64,000 nucleotides of DNA, taken from positions 38,035 to 102,034 of the forward strand of contig JAHEZM010000013.1 of the NCBI GenBank assembly GCA_023251075.1, read 5' to 3'. Positions 19,794 through 28,269 of this stretch are shown here, piece after piece. Under the pieces are notes generated by a model. It had not been told where the DNA came from and did no database searches. It saw only the letters and a list, made by a program, of their open reading frames with translations. Position 1 is the stretch's first letter, and the number at the start of each line of letters is the position of its first letter. Source of the DNA: Flavobacteriales bacterium (GTDB lineage Bacteria > Bacteroidota > Bacteroidia > Flavobacteriales_C > GCA-002722245). The position numbers and the translations under genes are program-made.

Positions 19794-20688
19794 ATATTTT
19801 CAAAATAAGGAAATTGATCGTAATAAATGGGACGCTTGTATTCAATCAAGTCTTCAGCAGATGCCTTATGCGTATAGTTGGTATTTAGATATTGCTGCTG
19901 ATAATTGGGATGCTGTAGTTGTAAATAATTACGAAGCAGTTTTTCCTTTGCCTTGGAAAAAGAAATGGGGAGTGCGCTATGTTTATCCTCCTTTTTTTAT
20001 CCAGCAACTAGGATTGTTTTCATCAAAAGATTATGACTATACAGTGATTGATTCTGTTTTGAAAGAAGTAACAAAGCATTTCAAGTTTATGGAGTTGTAT
20101 TTAAATTGTTTTGATGAGCCAAGTTGTGAAGTTGTTTTGAGAAAGAATTTTGAATTGAATTTAAATGCTTCTATTTCAGATTTACGTCAGAACTATTCTG
20201 AGAATACGCGTCGTAATATCAAGAAAGCAGAAGGTGTTAGCCTGCATATTCAAAAAGCAATTTTTGCCGGCAAGATTATTGAAATGTTTAAAAAGGGGAG
20301 AGGCGCGCAATTGAAGACTTTAGATAATGATGATTACAAACGTTTCGAAAAAATACTACAAGCTTGCGAGCAGCGTTCGGCAGTGCAGCTTTATGAGGTA
20401 TATACTTTAGAAGGAGAATTGTGTGCTGGAGCATGTTTGCTCAAAACCGCAAGTCGATTGGTTTTCATTTTTTCGGGCAATACCGATGAAGGAAGAAAAA
20501 GTGGTGCAATGCATTTTTTAATCGATTATATGATTAAAGAGTATGCGGGTAGAGAAATGATTTTCGATTTCGAAGGATCGAATGATGAAAATTTAGCTCG
20601 TTTTTACCAAAGTTTTAGTGCAGAGAATAAGCCTTATTCTTTTGTGAAGATTAATAACTTACGATTTCCGGTAAATTTATTTAAGTAA
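19783..20688 (+). CDS. FemAB/GNAT-like acyltransferase
   Basis: About 301 residues from the ATG at 19783, inside the end of the deacetylase gene. The pattern YAYSWYLDIAADNWDAVVV near the start, LRQNYSENTRRNIKKAEG in the middle and LVFIFSGNTDEGRKSGAMHFLIDY is that of FemAB/GNAT-superfamily transferases (CelD-like group). These attach amino-acyl or acyl groups to cell-wall or exopolysaccharide intermediates. C-terminal FDFEGSNDENLARFYQSF is a known signature of this group. Pairing with a polysaccharide deacetylase suggests successive modification of an amino sugar (deacetylate, then re-acylate); that is inference from context. Confidence 0.7.
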   Translation: MDIKYFQNKEIDRNKWDACIQSSLQQMPYAYSWYLDIAADNWDAVVVNNYEAVFPLPWKKKWGVRYVYPPFFIQQLGLFSSKDYDYTVIDSVLKEVTKHFKFMELYLNCFDEPSCEVVLRKNFELNLNASISDLRQNYSENTRRNIKKAEGVSLHIQKAIFAGKIIEMFKKGRGAQLKTLDNDDYKRFEKILQACEQRSAVQLYEVYTLEGELCAGACLLKTASRLVFIFSGNTDEGRKSGAMHFLIDYMIKEYAGREMIFDFEGSNDENLARFYQSFSAENKPYSFVKINNLRFPVNLFK

Positions 20689-20695
20689 ATTTATT

Positions 20696-21310
20696 TTAAA
20701 AAAGTCCGTTAATCTCGGCATCAATTTTAGTGATAATTTTTCCTAAATCTTCTTTGTTTTCAGGGAAATTATTTTGATCTACATCAATGATTAATAATTT
20801 ACCGGCATCGTAAGTAGAAATCCATGCTTCATATCTTTCGTTCAATCGGTTTAAATAATCCAAACGGATGGAGGCTTCATAATCTCTACCTCTTTTTTGG
20901 ATTTGATTGACTAAAGTTGGAACACTAGCTCTTAGGTATATTAATAAATCGGGTGCTTGAATAACACCATTGATTAAGTTGAATAAGTCATTGTAAGTCG
21001 TGAAATCACGTTTCAGCATCAAGTTCATTGCATTTAAATTCGGTGCAAAAATATAGGCATCCTCATAAATGGTTCTATCTTGAATTACACTTTTACCACT
21101 TTTTCTAATTTCTTGAATTTTGCTAAAGCGATTATGGAGAAAATAAATTTGAAGGTTGAACGACCAGCGTTGCATATCTTCATAGAAATCATTCAGGTAA
21201 GGGTTGTCGTCGGCATCCTCGTAATGAGCTTCCCAATTGTAATGTTTGGCGAGCATTGAAGTCAATGTTGTTTTTCCTGATCCGATATTACCCGCAATGG
21301 CTACATGCAT
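20696..21310 (-). CDS. Deoxynucleoside kinase
   Basis: A 204-residue P-loop kinase of the dNK/dGK family. Walker A GNIGSGKTTL is at residues 7-16; then come YEDADDNPYLNDFYED, the DRTIYEDAYIFA motif with catalytic and base-contact residues, LIYLRASVPTLVNQIQKRGR (lid Arg residues) and LNRLNERYEAWI. It phosphorylates deoxyadenosine or deoxyguanosine (possibly deoxycytidine) for dNTP salvage in the cytoplasm. Substrate preference cannot be fixed from sequence. It is convergent with the FemAB-like gene, 7 nt apart. Confidence 0.88.
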   Translation of the reverse strand: MHVAIAGNIGSGKTTLTSMLAKHYNWEAHYEDADDNPYLNDFYEDMQRWSFNLQIYFLHNRFSKIQEIRKSGKSVIQDRTIYEDAYIFAPNLNAMNLMLKRDFTTYNDLFNLINGVIQAPDLLIYLRASVPTLVNQIQKRGRDYEASIRLDYLNRLNERYEAWISTYDAGKLLIIDVDQNNFPENKEDLGKIITKIDAEINGLF

Positions 21311-21342
21311 ATGAAAATGCTTAAAAGTTTATTTGCGCTAAT

Positions 21343-22185
21343 TTAAGGGTTTAATTTATAAATATGAAGACTGTCGCCATTTAGAATGAATAGTTTTTTT
21401 TCACTGATGCTAAAGTCGGTCATGGTGGAGTCGCTATAAACTCTGTTTAACTCAAGTGTTTTTGTATTTAAAGTATTGATTTCATTGCCTTTTCTAAAAG
21501 CAATTACATTTTCAAAAACGTTAAATTTTGAGATATTTGTTTCAGGTATTTTTCTCAAAAAAGCGCCATAATTATCGAAAACAAAAATTCCTTTTTCAGG
21601 ATCGTTTAAATATAAACCACTTGTTCTTTCCAACATCTGTTTGGGTGCAAAAGCTTCACCCAGCATTCTTTGCACGTTCAATATTTCTATTTCTTGTTGT
21701 AGGTTATTGTTGATTTTAACCAATTTATCTTGTTTAGCCTCATATACCCAAATGCCGTTATTTAGTGACTTACAAACAACTTCGGCCTGGTCGAGATTGA
21801 AATCCAGCAACTGAATATTGAGGCTTTCTTCGGCTAAGAAATTATCTAAAAAAGTGATTAGGGAAAGGTCTTTATAAAAAACTAAAATTTTCATTGGATC
21901 ACCTGCATCGATATAGTTGATATTGCCTGATTTTTTAGCACTGAAAACAAAATTATTGTTGTTTTGTGAACTCGTTTTCCAAATAGAGTTTTGTGTAGCT
22001 ATATAGTAGTTTTCTAGGGGGTCGGAATAGATTTTATTTCCCTGAACTTTGATTGTTTTTATAAGTTCCAGGTTATTAAGGGAATCATTGTTTGAGATAC
22101 TATTTGTTATTGTTGGAGATACAGATGTGCATAGTAAAAAAGAGCTAAGAATAATTGTTGATATGATCAATAAAAAGCTTCTCAT
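21343..22185 (-). CDS. Hypothetical exported propeller-like protein
   Basis: 280 residues with an N-terminal hydrophobic segment (LLIISTIILSSFLLC); the Cys suggests a lipoprotein, though the -1 residue is Leu, so the lipobox is poor. The rest reads as repeated beta-blades: IWKTSSQNNNNFVFSA, LITFLDNFLAEES, GIWVYEAKQDKLVKIN, GIFVFDNYGAFLRKIP and NEINTLNTKTLELNRV, a 6- to 7-blade propeller pattern with no enzymatic residues obvious. It overlaps the end of the GH3 gene by 4 nt (ATGA), so it belongs to the sppA-GH3 unit. Confidence 0.65.
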   Translation of the reverse strand: MRSFLLIISTIILSSFLLCTSVSPTITNSISNNDSLNNLELIKTIKVQGNKIYSDPLENYYIATQNSIWKTSSQNNNNFVFSAKKSGNINYIDAGDPMKILVFYKDLSLITFLDNFLAEESLNIQLLDFNLDQAEVVCKSLNNGIWVYEAKQDKLVKINNNLQQEIEILNVQRMLGEAFAPKQMLERTSGLYLNDPEKGIFVFDNYGAFLRKIPETNISKFNVFENVIAFRKGNEINTLNTKTLELNRVYSDSTMTDFSISEKKLFILNGDSLHIYKLNP

Positions 22186-23696
22186 TTTTGTATATATTGA
22201 ATTAATTCCTCGATGAGTTCCCTGTCGTTAGAAAGTCGTGGTATTTTATTTTGTCCGCCTAATTTATTTTTGCTTTTTAACCATTCATAAAACGTGCCTT
22301 TTTTCACTATGGAAATTTCTGGTTGTTTCAATATTAAATTCAAATATCTTTTGGTTTCATAGTCGGAATTTAGTGATTTTAAAGCATTATCTAAACAATA
22401 GGTGAAAAGTGTTAAATCTGAAGGAGCATCATCAAATTCAATCAACCATTCATGAACGCCGCAATGTCCTTCAGCAAAAAACTTAGGTGCCGCAGTATAA
22501 TCAATCACATTTACTTTGCATTTTTCTGCTGCAATCGCAATGGCCTTATCTGTATTTCCCACCATTAGTTCTTCGCCAAAAGCATTGATGAAATGTTTGG
22601 TTCTGCCTGAAATAATAAACTTATGTGGATCAACAGAGGTAAAGGTAATGGTGTCGCCCAGTTGATATCGCCATAAGCCTGAATTGGTAGTAATTACCAA
22701 AGCATAGCTTTTGTTGATTTCTACTTCTTCTAGGAGCAAGGTTTTTGGATTTTCTTTTTCAAATTCCTCTAAAGGGATAAATTCATAAAAAATGCAATAA
22801 TCCAACATAAGTAATAAATCCTTTACGTTATCTTCTGGTTGAATTCCAAAGAAACCTTCCGAGGCATTATATATTTCTATATATCTGAGTTTATTACCTG
22901 GAAAAAACTTTTTGTATTGATCTGTATAGGGCATGAAATTTACGCCACCATGTATGTACATTTCAAGATTAGGCCATACTTTTTCTATGTTTTCTTTTCC
23001 TGTTTTTTCTAATACTTTTTGGAAAAAAATAGAGGTCCAGGAGGGTACGCCCGAGATAGAAGTAATATTTTGATGAATAGTTTCATCAGCCATTTTATTC
23101 AGCTTTTCTTCCCAATCACCCAAAAAGGTGATTTCTTTTTTGGGCGATCTCATTTGTCGCACCCAAAAAGGTAAATTATCAATTAATATTGCGGATAAAT
23201 CTCCTATATAACTGTTTTTATTCAAAGGATTAATTTCATGGCTGCCCCCCATAGTTAAGCTTCTGCCATTGAAAATTCTGGCATCATGAAATTGATTGCA
23301 ATACAAAGCGAGAATATCTTTCCCTGCCTGGTAGTGACAGTTGAATAAATTGTCTTTGGTAATAGGGATAAATTTGCTTTTATTATCAGTGGTACCAGAT
23401 GATTTGGCAAACCAGTTAACTATTCCCGGCCAAAGTAAATTTTGTTCTCCTTTTAAATTTCTTTCTATATAAGGCAATAAACTTTCATAGGATTGAAGAG
23501 GAATTTGTTGTTGAAATTCTTTTTCGATTTTTATTTTACCAAATCTGTATAGTTCCCCAAATTCAGTGTTTTTAGCTGTTTGGAGAAGATAACTGAGTTG
23601 GTTTTTTTGAGTTTGAAATGGATTTTTTTTAAAGTAATCAATACGTCTCATTCTTTGCCGCATATTATGCGCTATAAAGGAATTGATTACACTCAT
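22182..23696 (-). CDS. GH3-type acyl-adenylating enzyme
   Basis: 504 residues matching the GH3 (auxin-responsive promoter) family of ANL enzymes. The ATP motif SSGTTDNKSKFIPI is near residues 98-111, YNASEGFFGIQ corresponds to the second AMP motif, LWRYQLGDTITFTSVDP to the third, and the C-terminal lid region has ISGRTKHFINAFGEEL. Plant GH3 enzymes conjugate amino acids to carboxylate hormones; the substrate of the many bacterial homologues is unknown. It starts right after the sppA stop and overlaps the next gene by 4 nt, so a three-gene operon sppA-GH3-propeller is likely. Confidence 0.87.
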   Translation of the reverse strand: MSVINSFIAHNMRQRMRRIDYFKKNPFQTQKNQLSYLLQTAKNTEFGELYRFGKIKIEKEFQQQIPLQSYESLLPYIERNLKGEQNLLWPGIVNWFAKSSGTTDNKSKFIPITKDNLFNCHYQAGKDILALYCNQFHDARIFNGRSLTMGGSHEINPLNKNSYIGDLSAILIDNLPFWVRQMRSPKKEITFLGDWEEKLNKMADETIHQNITSISGVPSWTSIFFQKVLEKTGKENIEKVWPNLEMYIHGGVNFMPYTDQYKKFFPGNKLRYIEIYNASEGFFGIQPEDNVKDLLLMLDYCIFYEFIPLEEFEKENPKTLLLEEVEINKSYALVITTNSGLWRYQLGDTITFTSVDPHKFIISGRTKHFINAFGEELMVGNTDKAIAIAAEKCKVNVIDYTAAPKFFAEGHCGVHEWLIEFDDAPSDLTLFTYCLDNALKSLNSDYETKRYLNLILKQPEISIVKKGTFYEWLKSKNKLGGQNKIPRLSNDRELIEELIQYIQK

Positions 23697-25484
23697 TTAT
23701 TCAATAATTATTTCGCCGGCCAATCGTGTTTGAATACCTTTCATGGATTGCATTTGATGCATCAACTTTACTACTGAGGCATAAGAACTTTTTAGCTCTG
23801 GTTCGGCAATAATAGCGTTTTCTATTTTTATGTTGGTTAAGTCTTTCAATAGTTTGCTCAGTTCAAAATTTTGTTTTGGATATTGCAGAATTTGGTAATC
23901 ACTAATTTTAGCTTTTTTAGCTGCAAAAGCAATGGCATCTTCTAAATCACCCATTTCATCTACTAATCCAATTTTTTTAGCATCAATTCCACTCCAAACT
24001 CTTCCTCTTCCTAAACTATCTGCCATTTCTATGCTCATGCCTCTTCCTTCAGAAACCCTTTGTTTGAAAAGTTTATAAACATTAGCTATTTCTATATTAA
24101 TGATCATTTTTTCTTTCTCTGTCATTTTCCTATCAACAGAAGCCATATCAGCATGTTCGTTGGTTTTTACCCCATCGAAATGCACACCTATTTTGTTTTC
24201 AAATAAATCATTCATGTTGAATAGAATTCCAAAAACACCTATAGATCCTGTAATCGTGTTGGGTTGAGCAAATATTCGGTCTGATTTACAAGCAATGTAG
24301 TATCCGCCGGAAGCGGCTAAATTGCCCATGGAGATTACCACCGTTTTTTTCTTTTTAGTGAGTTCTACTTCTCTTAAAATATTTTCAGAGGCGAGAGCAC
24401 TGCCACCGGGAGAATTGATTCGCAATACCAATGCTTTAATTGTAGAATCCTCTCTTATTTTTCTTAGCTCTTTAATGAAAGTAAGGTCTCCAATTTGACC
24501 ATCGCCACCTTTACCATCTACAATTTCTCCTTCAGCGTATAGTATAGCAATGTTGTTTTTTCCTTTTTCAAATTCTTTAAATTCTTCTAGTTTTTTCGAT
24601 TGAAGGTATTTTGAAATAGCTACCAGTGGGCGGGTTGAATTACTCATTTTTTTAATTTTTTCATTCACCTGGTCGGTATAATAAAGTTGATCACATAATT
24701 TTTCGTGAAGAGATTGTTGTGCATTTAATATCACCATGCTGTCGGCCAATTCATTTAGCTTTTGTGTAGTGATTTTTCTGCTTTTTGAAATTTCTTGCAG
24801 CATTTCATTCCAAATGGAATTAACAAGGGCAAGTGATTGCTCTTTGTTGGCTGCACTCATTGAATCAGAATCAAAAGGTTCTATAGCACTTTTGTATTTT
24901 CCTTGTCGGAAAATCTCTGGCTCAACACCCATTTTGGTTAATAAACTTTTAAAGAATAAATATTTAGCAGAAAGACCTTTGAATTCAGTATTTCCATGTG
25001 GATTCAGCCAAACGGAATCGGCACATGAAGCTAAATAATAGTCGATTTGAGAATACGAAGAACTATAGCTATAAATCTTTTTTCCGCTTTTTTTGAAGTC
25101 GATAAAGCAATTGCGTAGCTCAGTAATATTGGCTATTCCACTTGATAAGCCATTAAAATCAAGTAAAATTCCTTTTACTAAATTATCCTTCTCAGCTAAT
25201 TTCAAACCCTCCTTAATTTCTTCCAGTGAAATTTTGCCATTGTCACCATTAATTAATTTTCCAATTCCTTTATCATCAGCTCTATCTGCAATTTCTCCGG
25301 AAAGAGTGATTTGTAAAAAAGTTGCTTCAGTAACACTTATTATTTCTTCTTTATCGCTGGAATTTATAGAACTAACAAGATATCCCGCAATACCGGCAAG
25401 GATTATAAAAAATAAAATAACGAAAACAATTTTACCTACTAAATAAGCAAGTAATCCGCCCCAAAAGGAATTTTTAAAACTCAT
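23697..25484 (-). CDS. sppA: Signal peptide peptidase SppA (67K type)
   Basis: A 595-residue membrane-anchored serine protease: an N-terminal transmembrane segment at about residues 14-36, then two tandem Clp-fold domains. The catalytic Lys198 is in QGKYKSAIEPF (first domain), and the nucleophile Ser392 in NLAASGGYYIA (second domain), the split Lys/Ser dyad of E. coli-type SppA. It degrades cleaved signal peptides in or at the inner membrane. The promoter at 25499-25506 lies divergent to folK. It is the first gene of the operon with the GH3-type gene. Confidence 0.93.
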   Translation of the reverse strand: MSFKNSFWGGLLAYLVGKIVFVILFFIILAGIAGYLVSSINSSDKEEIISVTEATFLQITLSGEIADRADDKGIGKLINGDNGKISLEEIKEGLKLAEKDNLVKGILLDFNGLSSGIANITELRNCFIDFKKSGKKIYSYSSSYSQIDYYLASCADSVWLNPHGNTEFKGLSAKYLFFKSLLTKMGVEPEIFRQGKYKSAIEPFDSDSMSAANKEQSLALVNSIWNEMLQEISKSRKITTQKLNELADSMVILNAQQSLHEKLCDQLYYTDQVNEKIKKMSNSTRPLVAISKYLQSKKLEEFKEFEKGKNNIAILYAEGEIVDGKGGDGQIGDLTFIKELRKIREDSTIKALVLRINSPGGSALASENILREVELTKKKKTVVISMGNLAASGGYYIACKSDRIFAQPNTITGSIGVFGILFNMNDLFENKIGVHFDGVKTNEHADMASVDRKMTEKEKMIINIEIANVYKLFKQRVSEGRGMSIEMADSLGRGRVWSGIDAKKIGLVDEMGDLEDAIAFAAKKAKISDYQILQYPKQNFELSKLLKDLTNIKIENAIIAEPELKSSYASVVKLMHQMQSMKGIQTRLAGEIIIE

Positions 25485-25498
25485 AAAAGTTGTTTGTG

Positions 25499-25506
25499 CA
25501 AAAGTA
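25499..25506 (-). promoter_or_regulatory. -7 box of sppA operon
   Basis: On the minus strand TACTTTTG matches TAnnTTTG, 14 nt from the sppA start. No clear TTTG is found at -33. It lies back-to-back with the folK box. Confidence 0.45.
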
Positions 25507-25528
25507 CATTAAATTGTTGTGTTAAGAT

Positions 25529-25536
25529 TACCTTTG
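25529..25536 (+). promoter_or_regulatory. -7 box of folK
   Basis: TACCTTTG matches TAnnTTTG and ends only 4 nt before the folK ATG, which would put the transcription start at or within a few bases of the start codon. Confidence 0.5.
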
Positions 25537-25540
25537 ATTC

Positions 25541-26041
25541 ATGAATAAAGATATTTTTCTGTTGATAGGTACCAATTTAGGAGACCGTGAACAGAACTTG
25601 GCTTTTGCCAGAGATCAAATACGTGAGTTGTTGGGGAATATTGTTTCGGAATCATCTATATACGAATCAGAGCCTTGGGGTTTCCAAGCACAGGAAATGT
25701 TTTTAAATCAAGTGGTTGAGATTGAAAGTTTGAAAACTTGTAAGGAATTTTTGTTAACGATAAAGAGAATTGAAGAAAAAATGGGTAGGGTTAAGATCGG
25801 CAATCAAGGTTATGTTTCGAGGTTAATTGATATAGACATATTGTATTTTGGTAAAGAAATAGTTAGGGAATATGATTTGGTGGTGCCTCACCCCCATATT
25901 GAAAACCGAAAGTTTACATTGTTGCCACTGGTTGAAATTGCCGCACAATGGGTGCATCCGTTGTTTAACTTATCGAATACCGAGTTGTTGCATAAGTGTA
26001 AGGACGTAGGGCAGGTGTCTAAAACCTCTAAAAAAGGATAA
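25541..26041 (+). CDS. folK: 2-amino-4-hydroxy-6-hydroxymethyldihydropteridine pyrophosphokinase
   Basis: 166 residues of HPPK: FLLIGTNLGDREQNL at the N-terminus, YESEPWGFQAQEMFLNQVV (pterin pocket), the catalytic/metal segment RLIDIDILYFG with two Asp residues, and VVPHPHIENRKFTLLPL. It transfers pyrophosphate from ATP to the pterin in folate synthesis. The start is fixed by the family's short N-terminus. The upstream -7 box is so close that the mRNA is probably leaderless. Confidence 0.94.
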   Translation: MNKDIFLLIGTNLGDREQNLAFARDQIRELLGNIVSESSIYESEPWGFQAQEMFLNQVVEIESLKTCKEFLLTIKRIEEKMGRVKIGNQGYVSRLIDIDILYFGKEIVREYDLVVPHPHIENRKFTLLPLVEIAAQWVHPLFNLSNTELLHKCKDVGQVSKTSKKG

Positions 26042-26071
26042 GAAACAATTTTAAAAAAAAACAAATTTCTT

Positions 26072-26102
26072 TTTGTATAAATTAAAACATTGTTTATAAT
26101 TG
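26072..26102 (+). promoter_or_regulatory. Promoter of the OmpA-family gene
   Basis: TTTG (26072-26075), 19 nt, TATAATTG (26095-26102, one base off TAnnTTTG). The leader is about 30 nt. Confidence 0.65.
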
Positions 26103-26137
26103 CAGCAAATTTAACGGATTGTACTAAATAATTAATC

Positions 26138-27586
26138 ATGAAATTGAAATCAGTAATAGCAACAGGAACTGCACTAGTAATAGGGGTTTCAACGCTTAAA
26201 GCTCAAGATAGCTTGAAATTTATCGACAGATTGTCGGTTGGAGTAAATTTAGGTACTGTATTGACCTATACCGATATTAAACAATACGATTTCGGTGTTG
26301 CTACCACTTACCATAATGAAATTGGTTTTGGTGCTGGTGTTAATGCCATGTATTCTTTGAATTCTATTTTCGGACTTCAAGGTCAATTCAATTATGCTTC
26401 TTATTCTGGTACAAACAGATTGTCTACAGGTACTAGTTCAAAAACTCACAAAACAGCTCATAACTCATGGTTTGAGGGTAATTTGATTGAACCAACGTTG
26501 AATTTAAATGTTAATTTAACAAACCTTTTATTTAACCCGAATCACCAATCTCGTAAATGGAATGTTTACGGATATGTTGGTGCTGGTATTTGTTCTTTCA
26601 GGACGATACAATACAAATTGGTTAAAGGTGATGATACAGATCCTGTTTTAACTTACGAAGGGTACAATAGCAAAAAATTAAATAAAGTAGCTAGAACCAA
26701 TGAGGTTGTTATGCCTATGGGTCTTGGTTTGAAGTACAGATTAAATCCAAACTTCTGCATTACTGCTGAGGTAAGTGGAAGATATTTGTATTCTGATAAA
26801 TTAGATGCTTTCCAAGGAGGAACTGCAAATGATGCTTACCAATATTCTTCTTTAGGTGCAGTTTATAACTTCAGTTCAAAAATCAACCAACCAGAATCTG
26901 ATAAAGTGGTTGAAGACTTAACTAAAATGAATGAGTTAATTGATGGTTTTGGTGATAAAGACGGTGATGCAGTTGCAGACAGATACGACAAAGACCAAAA
27001 TACTCCAGCAGGTGTGAAAGTTTATGCTGACGGTACATCAGTTGATTCTGATGGTGATGGTGTTGCTGATTATTTGGATAAAGAAAGATTTTCTAATGCT
27101 GGTGCAAAAGTTGACGAAAATGGTGTAGAGGCTGACGCTGATGGTGATAAAGTTGCCGATAGTAAAGATCTTGAGCCAAATACGGCTAAAGGTGCTCAAG
27201 TTGATGTTTCTGGTGTTACTATCAAAACGGGTGGCTCTACTGTTGTTAATAACGGAACCCCAACAGGTTTACCTTCTGTTTATTTCGCTGTTAACGCATC
27301 TACATTGGATTACAAATCTTATGACGCTTTAACTACTGTTGCCAGAGCGATGAAAGCTAACAAAGCTTTGAAATTGATTGTAGTTGGACATGCAGATAGC
27401 CAAGGTAATGCTGAGTACAACAAAAAATTAGCTCAAAAAAGAGCTGAGGCAGTTGCTAGTTACTTAAGCAAAGTTTACGGTATCGATAAATCAAGATTAA
27501 CCGCTGAGTCTAAAGGTAGTTCAGATCCTCTTACAACAGAGAAGAACTCTATCGCCGACAGACGTGTTGACTTTCTTTCAAAATAG
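26138..27586 (+). CDS. OmpA-family outer-membrane protein with calcium-binding repeats
   Basis: 482 residues. The signal peptide ends LKAQ. Residues ~25-255 are an eight-strand-type barrel (LSVGVNLGTVLTYTD ... SSLGAVYNFSS). Residues ~265-365 hold Asp-rich thrombospondin type 3-like repeats (DKDGDAVADRYDKD, DSDGDGVADYLDK, DADGDKVADSKD). The C-terminal OmpA domain (VYFAVNASTLDYKSYDAL ... VVGHADSQGNAEYNKKLAQK) binds peptidoglycan and so ties the outer membrane to the wall. This three-part layout is common among major Bacteroidota porin-like OmpA proteins. The strong promoter and the terminator at 27603 fit high expression. Confidence 0.88.
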   Translation: MKLKSVIATGTALVIGVSTLKAQDSLKFIDRLSVGVNLGTVLTYTDIKQYDFGVATTYHNEIGFGAGVNAMYSLNSIFGLQGQFNYASYSGTNRLSTGTSSKTHKTAHNSWFEGNLIEPTLNLNVNLTNLLFNPNHQSRKWNVYGYVGAGICSFRTIQYKLVKGDDTDPVLTYEGYNSKKLNKVARTNEVVMPMGLGLKYRLNPNFCITAEVSGRYLYSDKLDAFQGGTANDAYQYSSLGAVYNFSSKINQPESDKVVEDLTKMNELIDGFGDKDGDAVADRYDKDQNTPAGVKVYADGTSVDSDGDGVADYLDKERFSNAGAKVDENGVEADADGDKVADSKDLEPNTAKGAQVDVSGVTIKTGGSTVVNNGTPTGLPSVYFAVNASTLDYKSYDALTTVARAMKANKALKLIVVGHADSQGNAEYNKKLAQKRAEAVASYLSKVYGIDKSRLTAESKGSSDPLTTEKNSIADRRVDFLSK

Positions 27587-27602
27587 TCAAATAACTTAAT
27601 AG

Positions 27603-27640
27603 AAAACCCCGAGAGTAATCTCGGGGTTTTTGTTTTTTAT
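27603..27640 (+). terminator. Intrinsic terminator after the OmpA-family gene
   Basis: A 12-bp perfect stem (AAAACCCCGAGA) with a GTAA tetraloop and T-rich tail. Confidence 0.93.
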
Positions 27641-27656
27641 GATCTTTATAATTGGT

Positions 27657-28190
27657 TTAAATACTTCTCATTTTAACGAACAAATCCCAAACAATTATAC
27701 CTGCACAAACGGAAACGTTTAAGGAATGCTTAGTGCCATATTGAGGCACTTCAATGCATAGGTCACTTTGGTCAATTACTTCCTGATTAACACCTTCAAC
27801 CTCATTTCCTAATACAATAGCATACTTTAAATTAGGCAAGGGTTTAAAGTCATTCAACAATACCGGATTTGCCACTTGTTCAATAGAAATGATTTGAAAA
27901 CCTTTCGACTTTAATTCTGCTATGGCATCTTTTGCTTCATTGAAGTGCTTCCAGTTTACTGATTCTGTTGCACCTAAAGCTGTTTTTTGAATTTCGCGAT
28001 GGGGTGGGGTGGCTGTAATACCACACAAATATATACCTTCTAATAGAAAGGCATCGGCTGTTCTGAATATAGATCCTATATTATTCAAGCTTCTTACATT
28101 GTCGAGTACCAATATCAATCCTGTTTTATCCTGTTTTTTAAAATCCTCCACGCTGATTCTGCTCAGCTCGTCCATGCTTAACTTCTTCAT
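27657..28190 (-). CDS. SpoU/TrmH-family RNA 2'-O-methyltransferase
   Basis: 177 residues with the three SPOUT motifs: LDNVRSLNNIGSIFRTADAF (motif 1, catalytic Arg), AIVLGNEVEGV (motif 2) and YGTKHSLNVSVCAGIIVW (motif 3, trefoil knot). It would methylate ribose 2'-OH in tRNA or rRNA using SAM. The length and lack of an N-terminal substrate-binding domain resemble TrmL/TrmH-type small members; the exact target nucleotide is not determinable. It is divergent from mutS. Confidence 0.88.
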   Translation of the reverse strand: MKKLSMDELSRISVEDFKKQDKTGLILVLDNVRSLNNIGSIFRTADAFLLEGIYLCGITATPPHREIQKTALGATESVNWKHFNEAKDAIAELKSKGFQIISIEQVANPVLLNDFKPLPNLKYAIVLGNEVEGVNQEVIDQSDLCIEVPQYGTKHSLNVSVCAGIIVWDLFVKMRSI

Positions 28191-28269
28191 AAAATGTTAA
28201 TATTAATCACTTACTAATTCTCAACAAAACTAAGCGCTTTTCTATATTTACCAAGTAAAAAAAATTATC

